DNA from: Bacteroidales bacterium
GTDB taxonomy: Bacteria; Bacteroidota; Bacteroidia; Bacteroidales; Muribaculaceae
Assembly (NCBI GenBank): GCA_019416285.1
Contig: DXXM01000013.1
Coordinates: 5,255-69,254, forward strand
Direction: 5' to 3'
DNA length: 64,000 bases
The notes under the pieces were generated by a model that saw only the letters and a program-made list of their open reading frames with translations, was not told the DNA's origin and ran no database searches. The translations under genes were made by a program, and so were the position numbers. This document shows, in pieces, positions 14,518-23,698 of this stretch. Positions within the stretch are counted from its first letter, which is position 1. Each line of letters opens with the position of its first letter.

Positions 14518-16314
14518 TTACTTGCCGGCAAGCTTCTGCTTGAGCTCTGCGAGAGCTGAGAGGTCGCCTAGAGTAGTCTTTTCAAGGGGAGTGTTGAGGG
14601 CGGGAGCCTCTTCCTGACGACGGTTGCCTCCACGACGGTTGCCGGCTGCCTTCTTGGGAGCCTCAGCGCGCTCACCCTTCTGCTCATCTTCGAAGATGCG
14701 GCTGTGTGAGAGGATGATGCGTTTGCTGTCCTTGTTGAACTCGATAACCTTGAAGTTGAGCTTCTCGTCAACCTGAGCCTTCGAGCCGTCCTCTTTAACG
14801 AGGTGCTTGGGAGTAGCGAAGCCTTCCACACCGTAGGGGAGAGCGATGACTGCGCCCTTCTCTACCATCTCGACGATAGTTCCCTCGTGGATAGAACCAA
14901 CGGTGAACACAGTCTCGAATACATCCCAGGGATTCTCTTCGAGCTGCTTGTGGCCGAGTGAGAGACGACGGTTTTCCTTGTCGATTTCGAGAACCTGAAC
15001 GTCGATGTCGGCACCGATCTGAGTGAACTCGCTGGGGTGCTTAACCTTCTTGGTCCAGGAGAGGTCGCTGATGTGGATGAGACCGTCAACGCCTTCCTCG
15101 ATTTCAACAAACACACCGAAGTTGGTGAAGTTGCGCACCTTTGCAGTGTGCTTGCTGCCGACGGGATACTTGGTTTCGATGTTCTCCCAGGGATCGTTCT
15201 TGAGCTGCTTGAGACCGAGCGACATCTTGCGGTCCTCGCGGTCGAGGGTGAGGATGACAGCTTCGATTTCGTCGCCTACCTTGAGGAAGTCCTGAGCTGA
15301 ACGGAGGTGCTGGCTCCATGACATCTCGCTTACGTGGATGAGGCCTTCGACACCGGGAGCGATTTCAACGAATGCACCGTAGTCAGCCATAACCACTACG
15401 CGGCCCTTGACTTTGTCGCCCACCTTGAGGTTAGCGTCGAGGGCGTCCCAGGGATGGGGCTGGAGCTGCTTGAGACCGAGGGCGATGCGCTTCTTCTCGT
15501 CGTCGAAGTCAAGAATAACGACATTGAGCTTCTGGTCGAGCTGAACCACTTCCTCGGGATGGCTTACGCGGCCCCAGGAGAGGTCAGTAATGTGGATGAG
15601 GCCGTCTACGCCGCCAAGGTCGATGAACACACCGTAGCTGGTGATGTTCTTGACAGAACCCTCGAGCACCTGACCCTTTTCGAGCTTGGCGATGATTTCG
15701 CGCTTCTGCTGCTCGAGCTCGGCCTCGATGAGTGCCTTGTGGCTGACAACCACGTTCTTGAATTCTTGGTTGATCTTAACGACCTTGAACTCCATTGTCT
15801 TGCCAACGAAGATATCGTAGTCGCGGATGGGCTTGACGTCGATCTGTGAGCCGGGGAGGAAGGCCTCGATGCCGAACACATCGACAATCATGCCGCCTTT
15901 GGTGCGGCATTTGATGTAGCCCTTGATGACTTCGTCTTTCTCGAGAGCCTCGTTGATGCGGTCCCAAGAGCGGGCTGCGCGGGCTTTGCGGTGAGAAAGG
16001 ATGAGCTGACCCTTCTTGTCTTCCTGATTTTCGATGAAGACCTCTACGGTGTCACCCACCTTGATGTCGGGGTTGTAGCGGAATTCGCTCATGGGGATGA
16101 TGCCGTCGCTCTTGTAGCCGATGTTAACCACAGCCTCACGCTTGTTGAGCGCGATGATGGTACCTTCGATTACGTCCTTGTCACGCACGGTGTTGAGCGA
16201 TTCATCATAGGTTTTGGTAAGTTCCTCACGGGTCTTTTCGCCCTTGGTCTCACCGTTTGCATACGCTTCCCAATCGAAGTCGGCGATTGGGGAGTTTTTT
16301 ACTTCTTCAGTCAT
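14518..16314 (-). CDS. rpsA: 30S ribosomal protein S1
   Basis: A 598-residue protein made of six S1 (OB-fold) RNA-binding domains, from about residue 45 to 540. Repeated domain signatures are visible: YGVFIDLGGVDGLIHITDLSW, YGAFVEIAPGVEGLIHVSEMSW and FGVFVEIEEGVDGLIHISDLSW, each followed by a GLKQL or GHKQL block after the domain. The C-terminal tail (about 545-598) is basic and Asn/Arg rich (GNRRGGNRR). S1 binds mRNA leaders on the 30S subunit; in Bacteroidota, where Shine-Dalgarno use is low, this is especially relevant to start-site choice. A strong promoter lies upstream and an intrinsic terminator downstream, so it is probably monocistronic. Confidence 0.97.
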   Translation of the reverse strand: MTEEVKNSPIADFDWEAYANGETKGEKTREELTKTYDESLNTVRDKDVIEGTIIALNKREAVVNIGYKSDGIIPMSEFRYNPDIKVGDTVEVFIENQEDKKGQLILSHRKARAARSWDRINEALEKDEVIKGYIKCRTKGGMIVDVFGIEAFLPGSQIDVKPIRDYDIFVGKTMEFKVVKINQEFKNVVVSHKALIEAELEQQKREIIAKLEKGQVLEGSVKNITSYGVFIDLGGVDGLIHITDLSWGRVSHPEEVVQLDQKLNVVILDFDDEKKRIALGLKQLQPHPWDALDANLKVGDKVKGRVVVMADYGAFVEIAPGVEGLIHVSEMSWSQHLRSAQDFLKVGDEIEAVILTLDREDRKMSLGLKQLKNDPWENIETKYPVGSKHTAKVRNFTNFGVFVEIEEGVDGLIHISDLSWTKKVKHPSEFTQIGADIDVQVLEIDKENRRLSLGHKQLEENPWDVFETVFTVGSIHEGTIVEMVEKGAVIALPYGVEGFATPKHLVKEDGSKAQVDEKLNFKVIEFNKDSKRIILSHSRIFEDEQKGERAEAPKKAAGNRRGGNRRQEEAPALNTPLEKTTLGDLSALAELKQKLAGK

Positions 16315-16379
16315 TAAAAAATGGGGTTAATAAATAAGGTTAATTAAAATGCCCGGCGGCCCGTGGCCGTAAAGCGCTG

Positions 16380-16409
16380 CAAAGGTAGCAATAATATTCC
16401 AATCCACAA
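16380..16409 (-). promoter_or_regulatory. rpsA promoter
   Basis: TTG (16409-16407), 19 bases, TACCTTTG (16387-16380): a clear Bacteroidota promoter placing the transcript start near 16374, about 60 bases before the rpsA ATG. The segment 16415-16559 beyond it holds nothing I recognise. Confidence 0.65.
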
Positions 16410-16559
16410 GCATTTAACCCACGGATTTTTCAGCAAGTTTTCAACAATCCCGCCCGTTTAAGAAATATTTTCATCCACGTAACCCCACACCGACCCTCTC
16501 CGCCATCCCTCAGACCACATCCTCAGCACCACGACGGTGGTTTAATCTCATATATAATA

Positions 16560-16928
16560 TCACCTCACCTCCATCCCGAAGGGGAACAGGGCGAGTTTCA
16601 TCAGTTTGAAATGCTGGAGGCCGAAAGGTATGCCCACTATGGTGATGCAGAATATCACTCCCCACGCCAGGTGGGTCAGGACGATGGGAATACCCCCGAC
16701 AAACCACCATATCACGTTCATCACCCCCGCCAGGCATCCCGAGGGCCATCCGGCGTCGACGATATCCGACCCGAAAGGCCACAGGGCCACCCTCGCGAGC
16801 TTCAGCGTCTGCAGTCCGAAGGGTATGCCGATAATCGTAATCATCATCAGGATACTCGACACGGCATATTCAATCGCAATCATCAGACCGCCGAACACAA
16901 CCCATATTATATTGAGGAATACATTCAT
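16560..16928 (-). CDS. yccF: YccF-domain inner-membrane protein
   Basis: A 122-residue protein with two copies of a short module, each a hydrophobic helix followed by IIGIPFGLQTLKLARVALWPFG (about 29-50) or IVGIPFGLQHFKLMKLALFPFG (about 98-119). The repeated GIPFGLQ-KL-ALxPFG signature defines the YccF domain. Four membrane segments are predicted. Molecular function is unknown. The start at 16928 (MNVFLNIIWVVFGG) is chosen because family members begin this way; the frame extends to 16967 with an unlikely hydrophilic N-terminus. It is divergent from the DUF4421 gene. Confidence 0.9.
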   Translation of the reverse strand: MNVFLNIIWVVFGGLMIAIEYAVSSILMMITIIGIPFGLQTLKLARVALWPFGSDIVDAGWPSGCLAGVMNVIWWFVGGIPIVLTHLAWGVIFCITIVGIPFGLQHFKLMKLALFPFGMEVR

Positions 16929-17006
16929 ATTGGTATTATTTACTATTTTAGTGACACAAATGACCACAAATTTACGTCAAGTGGATGGTATTTGCAAGGA
17001 ATTCCG

Positions 17007-17014
17007 TAATTTTG
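17007..17014 (+). promoter_or_regulatory. Probable -7 box of the DUF4421-like gene
   Basis: TAATTTTG fits TAnnTTTG and would start transcription near 17020, 17 bases before the ATG at 17037. A convincing -33 box is not visible, so confidence is modest. Confidence 0.4.
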
Positions 17015-17036
17015 CACTATCGATTCACGGTCGATT

Positions 17037-18158
17037 ATGCTTAGAAGGTTTCTGGTCAATATTTTTATCTTTTTCTGCCTGACGGCCGCTGCCGCCGGGG
17101 AGTCCGAGGTAGTGGCCGCCCCTACCCCGTGTGACTCCATACCCCACCGCTCGACCTACTGGATACACCAGCTAATCGACAACGGCTTCCATATCCACGA
17201 CACCACCGTCTGCTATCCCCGCTTTCCCCGCTTCGCCCTCAATGTCTACAACTGGGGCGACCGCACTTTCAATTCATACGACAAGGACTATGTGGTCGGC
17301 ACCGGCATGAACTGGAAACTGCAGGGCAAGACTTTCGGCTGGATGGAATCGCAGACCATGCTATTTCCGAAAAACGCCCGCATCTCCATGCACTCCGACC
17401 TCTTCATGGACGCCGGCGCTTACATCAGCTTCATGGCCGTCAGCATAGGCTATATGTGGAACATCGACAAGCTCTTCGACCGCGATACCAAGCGCCACAC
17501 CTTCATGCTCGACTTTACCTGCTCGCGTTTCTCAATCAGCTACAACAAGGTGTCCTCCGAGGGAGGTATGATTCTCACGCGCTTCGGCGACTACAACAAA
17601 GGCAAGGATTTCCGATATGATTTCGACGACATATCCATCACCTCAGCCAATCTCGACGCATACTATTTCCTCAACCACCGCCGCTACTCTCACGCCGCGG
17701 CCTACAGCTATTCGAAATATCAGCTGAAATCATCCGGCACGGCCATTGTGGGCATCAGCTACACCGACCAGAACTTCAACATGGACTTCTCGAAGCTCCC
17801 GCCCGATATGCTGGAAGGAGTGCCACCCCTTGAGAATCTGAACTACAAATTCCACCACTGGGACATAGCGGCCCTCGGAGGCTACGGCCACAACTGGGTG
17901 CTCAAGCCGCGCCGCTGGCTCCTCAACCTCACAGCGATGGGTTCGCTCGGCTACAAACGTACTTACGAGGACGCCACCGACGGCCGCCGCAACCTCCTCG
18001 CCAACAACTATAAGCTAACGAGCAGCCTCGTCTACAATCACCGCAAGCTCTTTGCTTCGGCACAGATGCGCTTCAACGGCTACCTCTACTTCAACTCCAG
18101 CTTCACCCACTTCAGCACCTTCTCCTCGCTCACTCTCACCGTGGGCATGCGCTTCTGA
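17037..18158 (+). CDS. DUF4421-like outer-membrane barrel protein
   Basis: A 373-residue secreted protein. The N-terminal signal peptide (about 1-21, FLVNIFIFFCLTAAAA) is followed by alternating beta strands with aromatic girdles and a C-terminal ...SSLTLTVGMRF ending in Phe, the usual terminal strand of an outer-membrane barrel. Segments such as NVYNWGDRTFNSYDKDYVVGTG and NYKFHHWDIAALGGYGHNWV resemble the DUF4421 family common in Bacteroidales. The function of the family is unknown. It stands alone between a divergent yccF and a convergent ABC permease, with a large inverted repeat acting as a shared terminator. Confidence 0.7.
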   Translation: MLRRFLVNIFIFFCLTAAAAGESEVVAAPTPCDSIPHRSTYWIHQLIDNGFHIHDTTVCYPRFPRFALNVYNWGDRTFNSYDKDYVVGTGMNWKLQGKTFGWMESQTMLFPKNARISMHSDLFMDAGAYISFMAVSIGYMWNIDKLFDRDTKRHTFMLDFTCSRFSISYNKVSSEGGMILTRFGDYNKGKDFRYDFDDISITSANLDAYYFLNHRRYSHAAAYSYSKYQLKSSGTAIVGISYTDQNFNMDFSKLPPDMLEGVPPLENLNYKFHHWDIAALGGYGHNWVLKPRRWLLNLTAMGSLGYKRTYEDATDGRRNLLANNYKLTSSLVYNHRKLFASAQMRFNGYLYFNSSFTHFSTFSSLTLTVGMRF

Positions 18159-18188
18159 CACCATTTTCCGCACAAGACGTATAAAAAG

Positions 18189-18240
18189 AGTCACAGTTCC
18201 TATGTTTGCCATGAAAAAAGCAGACATAGGAACTGTGACT
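18189..18240. terminator. Large inverted repeat, bidirectional terminator
   Basis: Arms AGTCACAGTTCCTATGT (18189-18205) and ACATAGGAACTGTGACT (18224-18240) pair perfectly over 17 bp with an 18-base loop. On the minus strand it is followed by CTTTTTA, on the plus strand by GAGCTTTTAAA, so it can end both convergent transcripts. Confidence 0.8.
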
Positions 18241-18249
18241 CAAGAGCTT

Positions 18250-19455
18250 TTAAACCTTGCTTTCAGCCGGCAGATTTTTTTCAGCCGGCCGCGGCCTCAG
18301 CGCACGGTCAGAGAAGTAGCGCAGCGCAAGTGCCGTCACGAAGTAGACACCCGTGAGCGCCCACAGGCCCCAGTAGTAATGACCTACATCGGCAATCGTG
18401 GCGCCGTTGCTGTTGATGCGGATGAGTCCCTCCATGCCCCATGTGGCCGGCACGAGGTCCGAAACCATCAGCCAGAACTTGCTGAAGGCATATCGCGGCC
18501 ATGTGAGGCCCGAAAGGAATAGAAATACCACCGACGTAAACACTATCACCAGCAGAGACGTCTCGCGTTCCCTCACAAACACCTGCAGCGTCTGCCCGAG
18601 GAAAGTCGTGGCGAGAAGCACCATGAAAATCATGGGCATCATGTCGAAAAAGCTGCCCACGTGAGGCAACGAGAACATATAGGGGATGATTTCAAGTATG
18701 TAATAACTGAGAGGCAGATACACCATAATGTAGCAAAGCGACTTGCCGAACACCGTGGCCAGAGGCCCCGCATCATAGTCGAGCGGATCAGTTCCGCCGT
18801 TGCGTCGGCGGCGGTCACGCGCCGTGCCGCCTATCATCGTTATGCCCAGCAACATACTCTGCTGGAGAATCAGCACCACAAGGCCCGGCATGATGAACGA
18901 TGCGAAACCCTGCGAGACATCGCCGAGGAAATTCGACTGCATCCCCACGGGCAGACCCTTTATGCCGCTCGTCACCAGTCCGCCGCTTGCCAGACGCTGC
19001 GAAGTGATTTTCATCACCTCGTTCATCTGCATGTCGGTAATCGAGAAGAGATACTGGCGGTAGCGCAGCAGCAGCGACATATCGCAGTAGAACGACGTCA
19101 CGGCCTGCTCGCCGCGCCCTATCCTGCGGGCATAGTCCGAGGGGATTTCCAGCACGCCGTAACATTTTTTCTCCTTCCATGCCCGGCGCGCCTCCTCCAT
19201 GTTGGCCGCATAGCCCACCACATTGACACCCTGCGTGGCTCCCAATTCCCTGACGAGCTCGCGGCTGTCGGAAGTGCGCGAATTGTCCACCACCACAGTG
19301 TCGATTTTCTTGACCACCTCTGGGTTATATATGAGTGTGTAGACCACCGGATAGGCGATGGGAAGGGCGAAGAAGAAGAGCATCACGCCCACGTCGGTAA
19401 ACACCAGGCGCGTCTCTCTCCGCCACACGCGGAATAAGCTTTTTATCCAGTTCAT
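18250..19455 (-). CDS. ABC-2 type export permease (second subunit)
   Basis: A 401-residue membrane protein of the ABC-2 permease family. An N-terminal helix (about 20-40) is followed by a long extracytoplasmic domain (about 45-165, with VVDNSRTSDSRELVRELG, typical of YhhJ/YbhR-type permeases) and five C-terminal helices (about 185-385). It is the last gene of the tolC-hlyD-permease-permease operon, 38 bases after the first permease. Together with the MFP and TolC-like proteins it should form an export complex; no ATP-binding subunit is encoded in the operon. The cargo cannot be read from sequence. Confidence 0.85.
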   Translation of the reverse strand: MNWIKSLFRVWRRETRLVFTDVGVMLFFFALPIAYPVVYTLIYNPEVVKKIDTVVVDNSRTSDSRELVRELGATQGVNVVGYAANMEEARRAWKEKKCYGVLEIPSDYARRIGRGEQAVTSFYCDMSLLLRYRQYLFSITDMQMNEVMKITSQRLASGGLVTSGIKGLPVGMQSNFLGDVSQGFASFIMPGLVVLILQQSMLLGITMIGGTARDRRRRNGGTDPLDYDAGPLATVFGKSLCYIMVYLPLSYYILEIIPYMFSLPHVGSFFDMMPMIFMVLLATTFLGQTLQVFVRERETSLLVIVFTSVVFLFLSGLTWPRYAFSKFWLMVSDLVPATWGMEGLIRINSNGATIADVGHYYWGLWALTGVYFVTALALRYFSDRALRPRPAEKNLPAESKV

Positions 19456-19493
19456 CTTTATAAGTTATTTTCAATGTACTAAGGTGATTACCG

Positions 19494-20648
19494 TCAGGGA
19501 ACATACACAGGATTCTCCATGTGCTTCCTCAGGCGACCCATTCCCAGCACGGGAAGCAGCAGAAACGCCAGCAGCGCCGCATAGTAGAATCGGGAATAAT
19601 ACAGAGGTATGCCGTTGAGGGCCTGGTCGATGTAAATGAGGAAATAATAGCGGATGGGGACGATATAGGAGAATATCCCCACCGCACCATACATCTTCTC
19701 GACCGGGAACGAGAATCCGGCTATCGAGAAACAGAGGATTCCTGTGAGCGACACGATACACATGGCAAGCCTGAGATTAGGTATAATCTCCACGATAAAC
19801 ACCGCAAAACTCTGTGTGGCCATGACCAGCAGCAGCATCCCAAGTATGATATGGAGCGGATTGTTGTTGAGCGGAAAGCCGAGATAGCAGAACATGACTG
19901 CCTGGATAGCCACTCCGACACAGGTGAATATGAAGGTCTGCGGCAGGAGCTTTCCGGCGAGCGCCATGGCCATGTTGCCGCGGGCCTCGCGGAGCCACTC
20001 GACCGACGTCCCCCGCTTCTGCTCCTCGCAGATGCTGAACACCGTCATCAGCAGCACTAACAGCGCCACCAGACAGGGCAAAAACGACTGCGAGAGATAT
20101 ATCGAGTAGTTCATCCACGGATTGTTGAGCGGATGCGTGTTGATGACCAGCGGCTGGATCAGTTCTCCGGCCATTGCTTCATCGGCGCCCGCGCTCACGA
20201 GAGTGGTCTTGACTATGGCGCCGCTCGTCGACACGGCTATGGTCTTGAACCCTTTGAATGACAGCGAGCCGGGCACGAAGAGGGTCATGTTGGAGTAGAA
20301 CGACAGCGACGGTGTCTCCCCTGAGACGGCTTTCTTCTGAAAGTCGGAGGGAATCAGAAAAAATCCGTAGATTTCACCACTCTTCACCTTGGTCATCGCC
20401 GAGTTGAAGCTCTCGAGATCCGTGCGGATGTCGATGAGCTCCGAGGCGTCGAGAGAACGCCCGATGCGTCTCGAAAGCGACGAGTGGTCAAGGTCTACAA
20501 CTCCCACAGGCACCTTCAGCGGAAGCCCCTCTTTCATCAGGTCGAGGAAGAAGAAGGCACACGCCAGCGGCACAATCGTCATCATGACGAAATATATTTT
20601 CCGCGATGTCAGCCGGAGGAGTTCGCGTTTTATTAGCTTCAGGAGCAT
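19494..20648 (-). CDS. ABC-2 type export permease (first subunit)
   Basis: A 384-residue ABC-2 permease with N-terminal helix (about 17-37), an extracytoplasmic domain beginning VPVGVVDLDHSSLSRRIGRS (the conserved ABC-2 periplasmic motif) and five to six C-terminal helices, including MNYSIYLSQSFLPCLVALLVLLM at about 178-200. The pair with the downstream permease suggests a heterodimer. It starts 64 bases after the HlyD-like gene ends, and the start MLLKLIKRELLRLTSRK gives the basic amphipathic N-terminus usual for the family. Confidence 0.87.
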   Translation of the reverse strand: MLLKLIKRELLRLTSRKIYFVMMTIVPLACAFFFLDLMKEGLPLKVPVGVVDLDHSSLSRRIGRSLDASELIDIRTDLESFNSAMTKVKSGEIYGFFLIPSDFQKKAVSGETPSLSFYSNMTLFVPGSLSFKGFKTIAVSTSGAIVKTTLVSAGADEAMAGELIQPLVINTHPLNNPWMNYSIYLSQSFLPCLVALLVLLMTVFSICEEQKRGTSVEWLREARGNMAMALAGKLLPQTFIFTCVGVAIQAVMFCYLGFPLNNNPLHIILGMLLLVMATQSFAVFIVEIIPNLRLAMCIVSLTGILCFSIAGFSFPVEKMYGAVGIFSYIVPIRYYFLIYIDQALNGIPLYYSRFYYAALLAFLLLPVLGMGRLRKHMENPVYVP

Positions 20649-20712
20649 AGGACCAGGTTAATGTTATTTTGATTGACAGATATTCTTGTTTTATTGCAGG
20701 CTCATCGCGGGC

Positions 20713-21732
20713 TTATTTCAGGTAAACCACCGTCATGCCGGGGCGCAGCTCCGGAAGGGCCTCCAGCGGATGTGCCTTGACCTCGAAAGTCTTGCTGTCC
20801 CACTGGCCTGTGGCTTTTGTGGCCTGCCAGGTGGCATACGAGCCTAAGTCGCGCACGTAATAGATTTTGGCCTTCACCTTTTTCTTGTCGAGAGCGGGTA
20901 TCATCACCTCTATCTCGCCGCCGAGAGGCATATCCTTGAGATACTCCTCGCGCACGTTGAATGTCACCCACTTGTCGCTGATTTTCAGAAGGCTCATGAT
21001 AGGCGCGCCGAGCGACACGAGTTCGCTCTCCTCGGGATACACCTGGTCAATCTGACCGTCGCAGGGAGCGATGAGATACTGGTCTTCAAGCAGACTCTGC
21101 ACCTCGGCGACTCCGCCCTTGGCCACGTCGACCATCGCTGCGGCCGACTCCTTGTCCTCCTTCTGCGCACCCGAAATCGCCAGGTCGAGCTGGCTTTGGG
21201 CGGCGCGGTGGGCGGCTACGGCTGCGTCATAGGCGGCTTTGGCCTCGTCGCGCTTCTGCTCCGACACCACACCGTCTTTAAACAGGTTCTCCATTCGGGT
21301 ATAGGTCTTTTGGGTGATTCCCACCGCGGCCTCCGCCTGGCTCACCATATCGCGGGCAGCCTGGATAATCTGCTTGCGGGTGCCGGCATCGACTTTCTGA
21401 TTCTGTGTACGGGCCACTGTCTCCATGCCCTCGGCCTGCATCAGCTTGGCGTCGGCGAGCGACGAGTGGATATGCACGAGCGTGTCGCCCGCTTTCACGA
21501 GGTCTCCCTCGTGGACATAGAGCTTCACCACTCGGCCGGGGAGCTTGCCGGAGATGCGGATTGAAGTCGCGTCGGCCTGACCCTCGACGATTTCGTCGGT
21601 CTTATCAAGGAAGCAGAAGCCTATTATGGCGAGCACGATACAGATGGCCACCATTACGCCCATGGCCACCATGAGTATTTTGTTTTCGCGCTGTTCGGGT
21701 GTGGCAGCGGGGCTGTTCTTTGTATCTGACAT
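20713..21732 (-). CDS. HlyD/EmrA-type membrane fusion protein
   Basis: A 339-residue periplasmic adaptor anchored by one N-terminal helix (about 22-44). Domains in order: lipoyl half-motif RISGKLPGRVVKLYVHEGDLVKAGDTL (about 60-86), alpha-helical hairpin (about 90-200, rich in Ala/Gln/Glu), second lipoyl half LIAPCDGQIDQVYPEESELVSLG (about 220-242), and a beta-barrel domain to the end. It bridges the inner-membrane permeases and the outer-membrane TolC-like channel. It sits between those genes with gaps of 56 and 64 bases. Confidence 0.9.
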   Translation of the reverse strand: MSDTKNSPAATPEQRENKILMVAMGVMVAICIVLAIIGFCFLDKTDEIVEGQADATSIRISGKLPGRVVKLYVHEGDLVKAGDTLVHIHSSLADAKLMQAEGMETVARTQNQKVDAGTRKQIIQAARDMVSQAEAAVGITQKTYTRMENLFKDGVVSEQKRDEAKAAYDAAVAAHRAAQSQLDLAISGAQKEDKESAAAMVDVAKGGVAEVQSLLEDQYLIAPCDGQIDQVYPEESELVSLGAPIMSLLKISDKWVTFNVREEYLKDMPLGGEIEVMIPALDKKKVKAKIYYVRDLGSYATWQATKATGQWDSKTFEVKAHPLEALPELRPGMTVVYLK

Positions 21733-21788
21733 GATTTCAGGAGATTTTATGGGTTGATTTTTCTTGTTTGCTGTGATTTTTTAAGCGT

Positions 21789-23273
21789 TCAGTCGGCCAT
21801 CACCGGGGCGCTCACGTCCAGGCGTCCGAGCACTTTGGAAAGGTAGACGTCGCAGAGATACACGTCGATGCGTGCGTCGATATTCTCCGAATGGGCCTTG
21901 AGCCATGCGGTCTGCGCTTCCATTACGTTGTCCACCGTCATCACGCCGTCGCGGAAACCCACTTCCGCGCAGCGCAGATTCTCGTCGGCCTTCTCGAGAT
22001 TGGTCTCGGTCATGTTGTAGGTCTTTACGGCTTCCTGGGCCTTGAACGACGCCTGATTCACCTGGAGGTCTACGAGCTCTTTGGCATTGTCGAGCTCAAG
22101 ACGTGCGGCCACGGTCTGCGCCTTAGCCGCGCGCAACTTGTTGTAGTTGCCGCCCCAGTGCCAGATAGGTACGGTCAGCATAGCGCCCACCGAAAACATT
22201 CCGCTGAATTTCTTCTCGAAGCCGTTGAACATATTGGGGTTGGAGAATGAATATGACCCCACGAGCGCGAGATTGGGCATCATCGACGCGCGGGCCACAT
22301 TTTCCTTTTCCTTATATATCTTCACTCCGTATTCCAGCGCCCGCAGGTCGTCGCGCGAGGCATAGACCTCGTTCATGTCATAGCTCTTGGCGGCCGGAGT
22401 CGTGGCGGCGATATTCTCGGAATCCTCATCGGCGAGGGTGAATACGGTGTGTACCGGCAGTCCGCACACCTGTGCGAGCGCCATGCGCGAGAGGGCGAGA
22501 CCGTTGTCGACCTTCGTCAGATCCACCTGAGCCGAGTTGAGCTTTACGTCCACAGTCAGCTGATCGCGCTTCGTGGCCACTCCCTGCTGCACCATGAGGG
22601 CTACATTGTGGCTCAGAGTATCGAGGAGATTCACATAGCTCACCGCAAGTTTCTGCTTGGCCTTCAGCGACACCACCTGCCAGTAGGCCGCGTCGACAGC
22701 ATAGACCACATCCTGCGCCGAATTGTCGTGCATGGCCCGCGCAAGATTCTCGGCATAGCCCGTAATCTTGTTCATGGCCACGATTTTTCCGCCCATGAAG
22801 ATAGGCTGCGTAAGCGTCACCGCTCCGAAAAACACATTGTGCAGGTCATAACTCAGAGCCTCCTTCGGCAGATAGGCCATCTGCTCGGGGATAGGCTTGC
22901 CGTCCACGATGACCGGCTCGCCCGTCACCGGATTCTTCACGAGACCAAACTCATAGTCCTGCTTCTCAAGATTAAACGTCTTGACCGGAAGCAGCTGGTC
23001 CGAGCCGAAAACCGACACACCCTTTTGGTTATACATATAGCCGCCCGCGAAGTCAAGAGCGGGTAGATAGGCGGCGAAAGCCTGGTCCTTTTCGTAGCCG
23101 GCCACCTTTATCTGCTGTGCCGACCGCCGGAGGTCCTTATTGTTGGCCAGGGCCATCTCCCGACACTTCTCGAGAGTGACCACACTCCCTTCAGGTACCG
23201 TCGTGACAGTCTGGGCCACTGCGCCCAAAGAGCACAAAGCCAGAAAAGCGAGGAAAAATCTTCGTGTTGCCAT
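21789..23273 (-). CDS. TolC-family outer-membrane efflux protein
   Basis: A 494-residue outer-membrane efflux channel. Signal peptide about 1-20 (FFLAFLALCSLGAVAQ), then the first OEP repeat beginning VTLEKCREMALANNKDLRRSAQQIK and a second with ELDNAKELVDLQVNQASFKAQEAVKTYNMTETNLEKADENL; both are long coiled-coil helices typical of TolC. Length is standard. It is the promoter-proximal gene of the export operon. The first gene position and complete set (channel, adaptor, two permeases) imply a tripartite exporter. Confidence 0.9.
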   Translation of the reverse strand: MATRRFFLAFLALCSLGAVAQTVTTVPEGSVVTLEKCREMALANNKDLRRSAQQIKVAGYEKDQAFAAYLPALDFAGGYMYNQKGVSVFGSDQLLPVKTFNLEKQDYEFGLVKNPVTGEPVIVDGKPIPEQMAYLPKEALSYDLHNVFFGAVTLTQPIFMGGKIVAMNKITGYAENLARAMHDNSAQDVVYAVDAAYWQVVSLKAKQKLAVSYVNLLDTLSHNVALMVQQGVATKRDQLTVDVKLNSAQVDLTKVDNGLALSRMALAQVCGLPVHTVFTLADEDSENIAATTPAAKSYDMNEVYASRDDLRALEYGVKIYKEKENVARASMMPNLALVGSYSFSNPNMFNGFEKKFSGMFSVGAMLTVPIWHWGGNYNKLRAAKAQTVAARLELDNAKELVDLQVNQASFKAQEAVKTYNMTETNLEKADENLRCAEVGFRDGVMTVDNVMEAQTAWLKAHSENIDARIDVYLCDVYLSKVLGRLDVSAPVMAD

Positions 23274-23349
23274 GATTTATCTGTTTGGAATCTTAGTTGA
23301 AAACGCAATAATTCGTGAAACGTCACCCCGCGTAAACATTTGGGGTTTG

Positions 23350-23357
23350 CAAATATA
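23350..23357 (-). promoter_or_regulatory. -7 box upstream of the export operon
   Basis: TATATTTG on the minus strand matches TAnnTTTG; the start would be near 23343, about 70 bases before the tolC-like ATG. I could not find a -33 TTTG at normal spacing, so an activator or another promoter may be needed. Confidence 0.4.
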
Positions 23358-23462
23358 ACCTCTTTTACACATTAAAAGTTTAAACAACCCCCTATATAAT
23401 TATCCCAAACAGACTAATTTTCGTCCTCTTTCACCGCATCCATCCCCACTACACTCCAATCC

Positions 23463-23493
23463 TTGCATATCTCCCCGCAAATTCCTACTTTTG
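23463..23493 (+). promoter_or_regulatory. Promoter of the 60-residue membrane protein
   Basis: TTG (23463-23465), 20 bases, TACTTTTG (23486-23493). The expected start is near 23499, only about 10 bases before the ATG at 23509. The box overlaps a possible upstream start at 23491 and so rules it out. Confidence 0.6.
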
Positions 23494-23508
23494 CAAAAAC
23501 GCATCAAC

Positions 23509-23691
23509 ATGAAACCCACAGTAAAAAAACACCTCTCCATCATCCTCAACATCGCCGCCATCCTTCTCGGCATCTACCAGATTATAGTCTACCGTGGTGG
23601 CCACAACCTCTTCATCGGCATCCTCTGGATAATCTACGGCACAGTCATGCTCCTCACCTCCGCCAGCGAAACCACCCCCAAAAAACAATAA
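23509..23691 (+). CDS. 60-residue membrane protein, unknown function
   Basis: A small protein of 60 residues with two hydrophobic helices (about 8-25, LSIILNIAAILLGIYQII, and 32-49, NLFIGILWIIYGTVMLLT) joined by YRGGHN, and a polar tail ETTPKKQ. No family is recognised. Evidence that it is real: a consensus promoter ends 15 bases upstream of the ATG, and the frame has a natural membrane-protein pattern. It is followed by a tandem 9-bp repeat block. Confidence 0.65.
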   Translation: MKPTVKKHLSIILNIAAILLGIYQIIVYRGGHNLFIGILWIIYGTVMLLTSASETTPKKQ

Positions 23692-23698
23692 TCACCTC

